Part shown: one piece after another, positions 62,321-64,000 of the stretch
Position numbering within the stretch: position 1 is the first letter of the stretch
Layout: each line of letters starts with the position of its first letter
NCBI GenBank assembly: GCA_937991535.1
Contig: CALKHN010000066.1
Coordinates: forward strand, 1-64,000
Direction of reading: 5' to 3'
DNA: 64,000 bases
Origin: an uncultured Sphingobacteriales bacterium
GTDB lineage: Bacteria; Bacteroidota; Bacteroidia; Chitinophagales; Chitinophagaceae
The notes under the pieces: model-generated
Told to the model about the DNA's origin: nothing
Seen by the model: only the letters and a program-made list of their open reading frames with translations
Database searches by the model: none
Made by a program: the position numbers and the translations under genes

Positions 62321-63547
62321 ATGCCCCAACCAAAAAATGCTGTCTTTAATATTGCCGTAATAGTAGCGGCTTTGGGTTATTTTGTTGATATCTATGATTT
62401 ACTGCTTTTTGGTATCATCCGAATAGAAAGCTTAAAGGATCTGGGGCTTAATGAAGCTGCCTTGTTAACCGATGGCGAAACAATTTTGCAATGGCAGATG
62501 TGGGGACTGCTGCTTGGCGGTATTATATGGGGCGTAATGGGCGATAAAAAAGGAAGGATAAGTGTATTGTTTGGATCCATCATTTTATATTCTTTAGCCA
62601 ATATCGCTAATGGCTTTGTACAAACGGTAGACCAATACAAATGGATACGCTTTATTGCTGGTTTAGGATTAGCCGGAGAATTGGGAGCAGGCATTACACT
62701 GGTATCGGAACTCACTTCTAAAGAAAAAAGGGGCATCGCAACCTCAATGGTAGCAGGACTCGGCTTAACAGGCGCTGTAGCCGCGTTTTTTATTAAGGAA
62801 AACTTTCACTGGCGAACCTGCTATTTTATTGGCGGCGGTCTGGGACTTTTACTGCTTTTGCTGCGTATTTCTGTTTTTGAATCAGGCATGTTTCACGAAG
62901 TGAAAAAAATGAACGTTAAACGCGGCAGCCTGCTCATGTTTTTCAACAATGCGGAGCGGTTTAAAAAATACGCAATTGCAATACTGATCGGGCTACCAAC
63001 CTGGTTTGTAATTGGCGTGCTGGTTACTTTTTCAAGCGAGTTCGGAAAGCATATGGGCATTACCGAAAAAATTGATCCGGGTAAATCAATCATGTTTGCT
63101 TATGTTGCAATCTCTTTAGGAGATATAGCAATTGGATTTGTGAGCCAATGGTTCAGAAGCCGTAAGAAGGCGCTGTATATTTTTTATGCCATTACAGCCT
63201 TTTTCATGGTTCTTTATTTTACCATTCAATGGAACGGCTCAGCATCCCAAATGTACTGGATATGTGCGGGACTTGGCTTTGGCACCGGGTTTTGGGCCAT
63301 ATTTGTAACCATGGGTGCTGAACAATTTGGCACCAATATAAGAGCAACGGCAGCTACAACCATTCCCAATATGATCAGGGGAATGCTGGCCATTTTTATA
63401 CTTCCTTTGTTCCAGGGTTTACGGAATGTCACGGATTTTTATACCGGTGGATGGATATCGGCAATAATAATTATGGCCATTGGCACAACAGCTATCCTGC
63501 TTACAAAGGAAACCTTTGGCAAGGATTTGAACTATGTAGAGGAGTAG
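62321..63547 (+). CDS. MFS transporter
   Basis: 408 aa, 12 membrane helices. The N-terminal half shows YFVDIYDLLLFGIIRIESLKD and the loop motif GVMGDKKGRISVLFGS (A-motif GxxxDxxGR form) and GLAGELGAGITLVSELTSKEKRG; the C-terminal half has ITAFFMVLYFTIQWNGSASQMYWICAGLGFGTGFWAIFVTMGAEQFGTNIRATAATTIPNMIRGMLAIF. It resembles sugar/organic-acid transporters of the SV2/sialate class. Substrate is unknown. It follows the DedA gene with 11 bp spacing, one operon. Confidence 0.88.
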   Translation: MPQPKNAVFNIAVIVAALGYFVDIYDLLLFGIIRIESLKDLGLNEAALLTDGETILQWQMWGLLLGGIIWGVMGDKKGRISVLFGSIILYSLANIANGFVQTVDQYKWIRFIAGLGLAGELGAGITLVSELTSKEKRGIATSMVAGLGLTGAVAAFFIKENFHWRTCYFIGGGLGLLLLLLRISVFESGMFHEVKKMNVKRGSLLMFFNNAERFKKYAIAILIGLPTWFVIGVLVTFSSEFGKHMGITEKIDPGKSIMFAYVAISLGDIAIGFVSQWFRSRKKALYIFYAITAFFMVLYFTIQWNGSASQMYWICAGLGFGTGFWAIFVTMGAEQFGTNIRATAATTIPNMIRGMLAIFILPLFQGLRNVTDFYTGGWISAIIIMAIGTTAILLTKETFGKDLNYVEE

Positions 63548-63776
63548 GTATAGCTATCAGCCGTCAGCCCTTTGCTGTCAGTTCTTAGCAAAAGCGAAAA
63601 GAAGTTGAAGCTGTGGCGGAACCAAATCTGAAACTTGAAATTCAAAGGAGAATACAAAAAGGAAAGAGGAAAAGAGAGAAGATGAAATCCTAAGAGATGC
63701 CAGCATTGGGTTATACGTTTCAGAAAGTGCCTGTCACCCTAACTAATGGAACAAATCAACTAACCAACCAGCGTTC

Positions 63777-64000
63777 ATGAAATTTCTCATCATTCGTTTT
63801 TCTTCCATCGGCGATATCGTATTAACTACTCCCGCTATCCGTTGCCTCAAGCAGCAAATTCCGGGTGCTGAAGTGCATTTCCTTACCAAAACAAAATTCA
63901 AAGCGGTTACGGTAGCCAATCCATACATTGACAAGTTCCATTATTTTGATAAAAACCTTAAACAAACGATAAGAGATATACGAAAGGAGCGGTATGATTA
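63777..64000 (+). CDS. Glycosyltransferase family 9 (heptosyltransferase-like), partial
   Basis: The first 74 codons of a gene cut by the window end. The start MKFLIIRFSSIGDIVLTTPAIRCLKQQ is the typical GT9 opening (RFSSIGDIVLTTP), followed by VHFLTKTKFKAVTVANPYIDKFHYFD. GT9 enzymes add heptose or related sugars to the lipopolysaccharide inner core. Preceded by a purine-rich 229-bp gap without an obvious promoter element. Confidence 0.88.
   Translation, partial: MKFLIIRFSSIGDIVLTTPAIRCLKQQIPGAEVHFLTKTKFKAVTVANPYIDKFHYFDKNLKQTIRDIRKERYD

Overview
The window reads as a chromosomal segment of a member of Bacteroidota, most likely the family Chitinophagaceae. The evidence is a SusC/SusD pair, TonB-dependent receptors, ECF sigma factors paired with envelope proteins, many lipoproteins, and the Bacteroidota promoter element TAnnTTTG in front of many genes, often only 5-40 nt from the start codon. 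Base composition is moderately AT-rich. No phage, plasmid backbone or CRISPR array is visible. Many start sites were moved from the longest reading frame to an internal ATG that sits just after a TAnnTTTG box or that begins the conserved part of the protein.

Layout. 67-3756 is a minus-strand cluster: ECF sigma factor, an inner-membrane-anchored protein ending in an outer-membrane-type barrel, a truncated LVIVD-repeat lipoprotein and a small barrel protein. 3889-8327 holds aat, a PIN toxin-antitoxin pair, a zinc-ribbon protein and ssb around a striking 10-bp repeat array, a thiolase and tRNA-Ser(GCT) with odd flanking repeats. 8378-11249 holds acyP, dnaA and a DUF3127 protein with an SSB-like acidic tip. 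11302-21670 holds a flavoprotein, an ABC exporter, a GH140-like hydrolase, Cu/Zn superoxide dismutase, a di-haem cytochrome c, a YycJ-like metallo-hydrolase and sucC.

22047-38256 is a polysaccharide utilisation region: Gfo/Idh/MocA oxidoreductase, GH92 mannosidase, a decayed IS110 element, a 616-aa lipoprotein of unknown function, a 990-aa right-handed beta-helix protein, SusD, SusC and a divergent ECF sigma gene. A 103-bp miniature transposable element with a perfect 8-bp target duplication has inserted at the 5' end of this sigma gene and supplies its only plausible start codons. No anti-sigma (FecR) gene is present.

38315-53601 is mostly housekeeping (dapA, accA, clpB, pdhB) mixed with surface proteins (RemB/Wzi-like barrel, full-length LVIVD lipoprotein, a serine-hydrolase-like protein lacking its catalytic residues, M28 peptidase, TonB receptor) and a 48-aa membrane protein. 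53890-64000 holds a sigma54-type response regulator without a DNA-binding domain, an alpha/beta hydrolase, signal peptidase I with an extra membrane domain, cytidine deaminase, three transporters, a DedA protein with an added periplasmic domain, and the start of a family 9 glycosyltransferase cut by the window edge.

The most unusual material is the miniature transposon that rewrites a sigma gene, the 10-bp array upstream of ssb, a duplicated hairpin with compensatory base changes, and a 14-bp repeat family scattered between genes.
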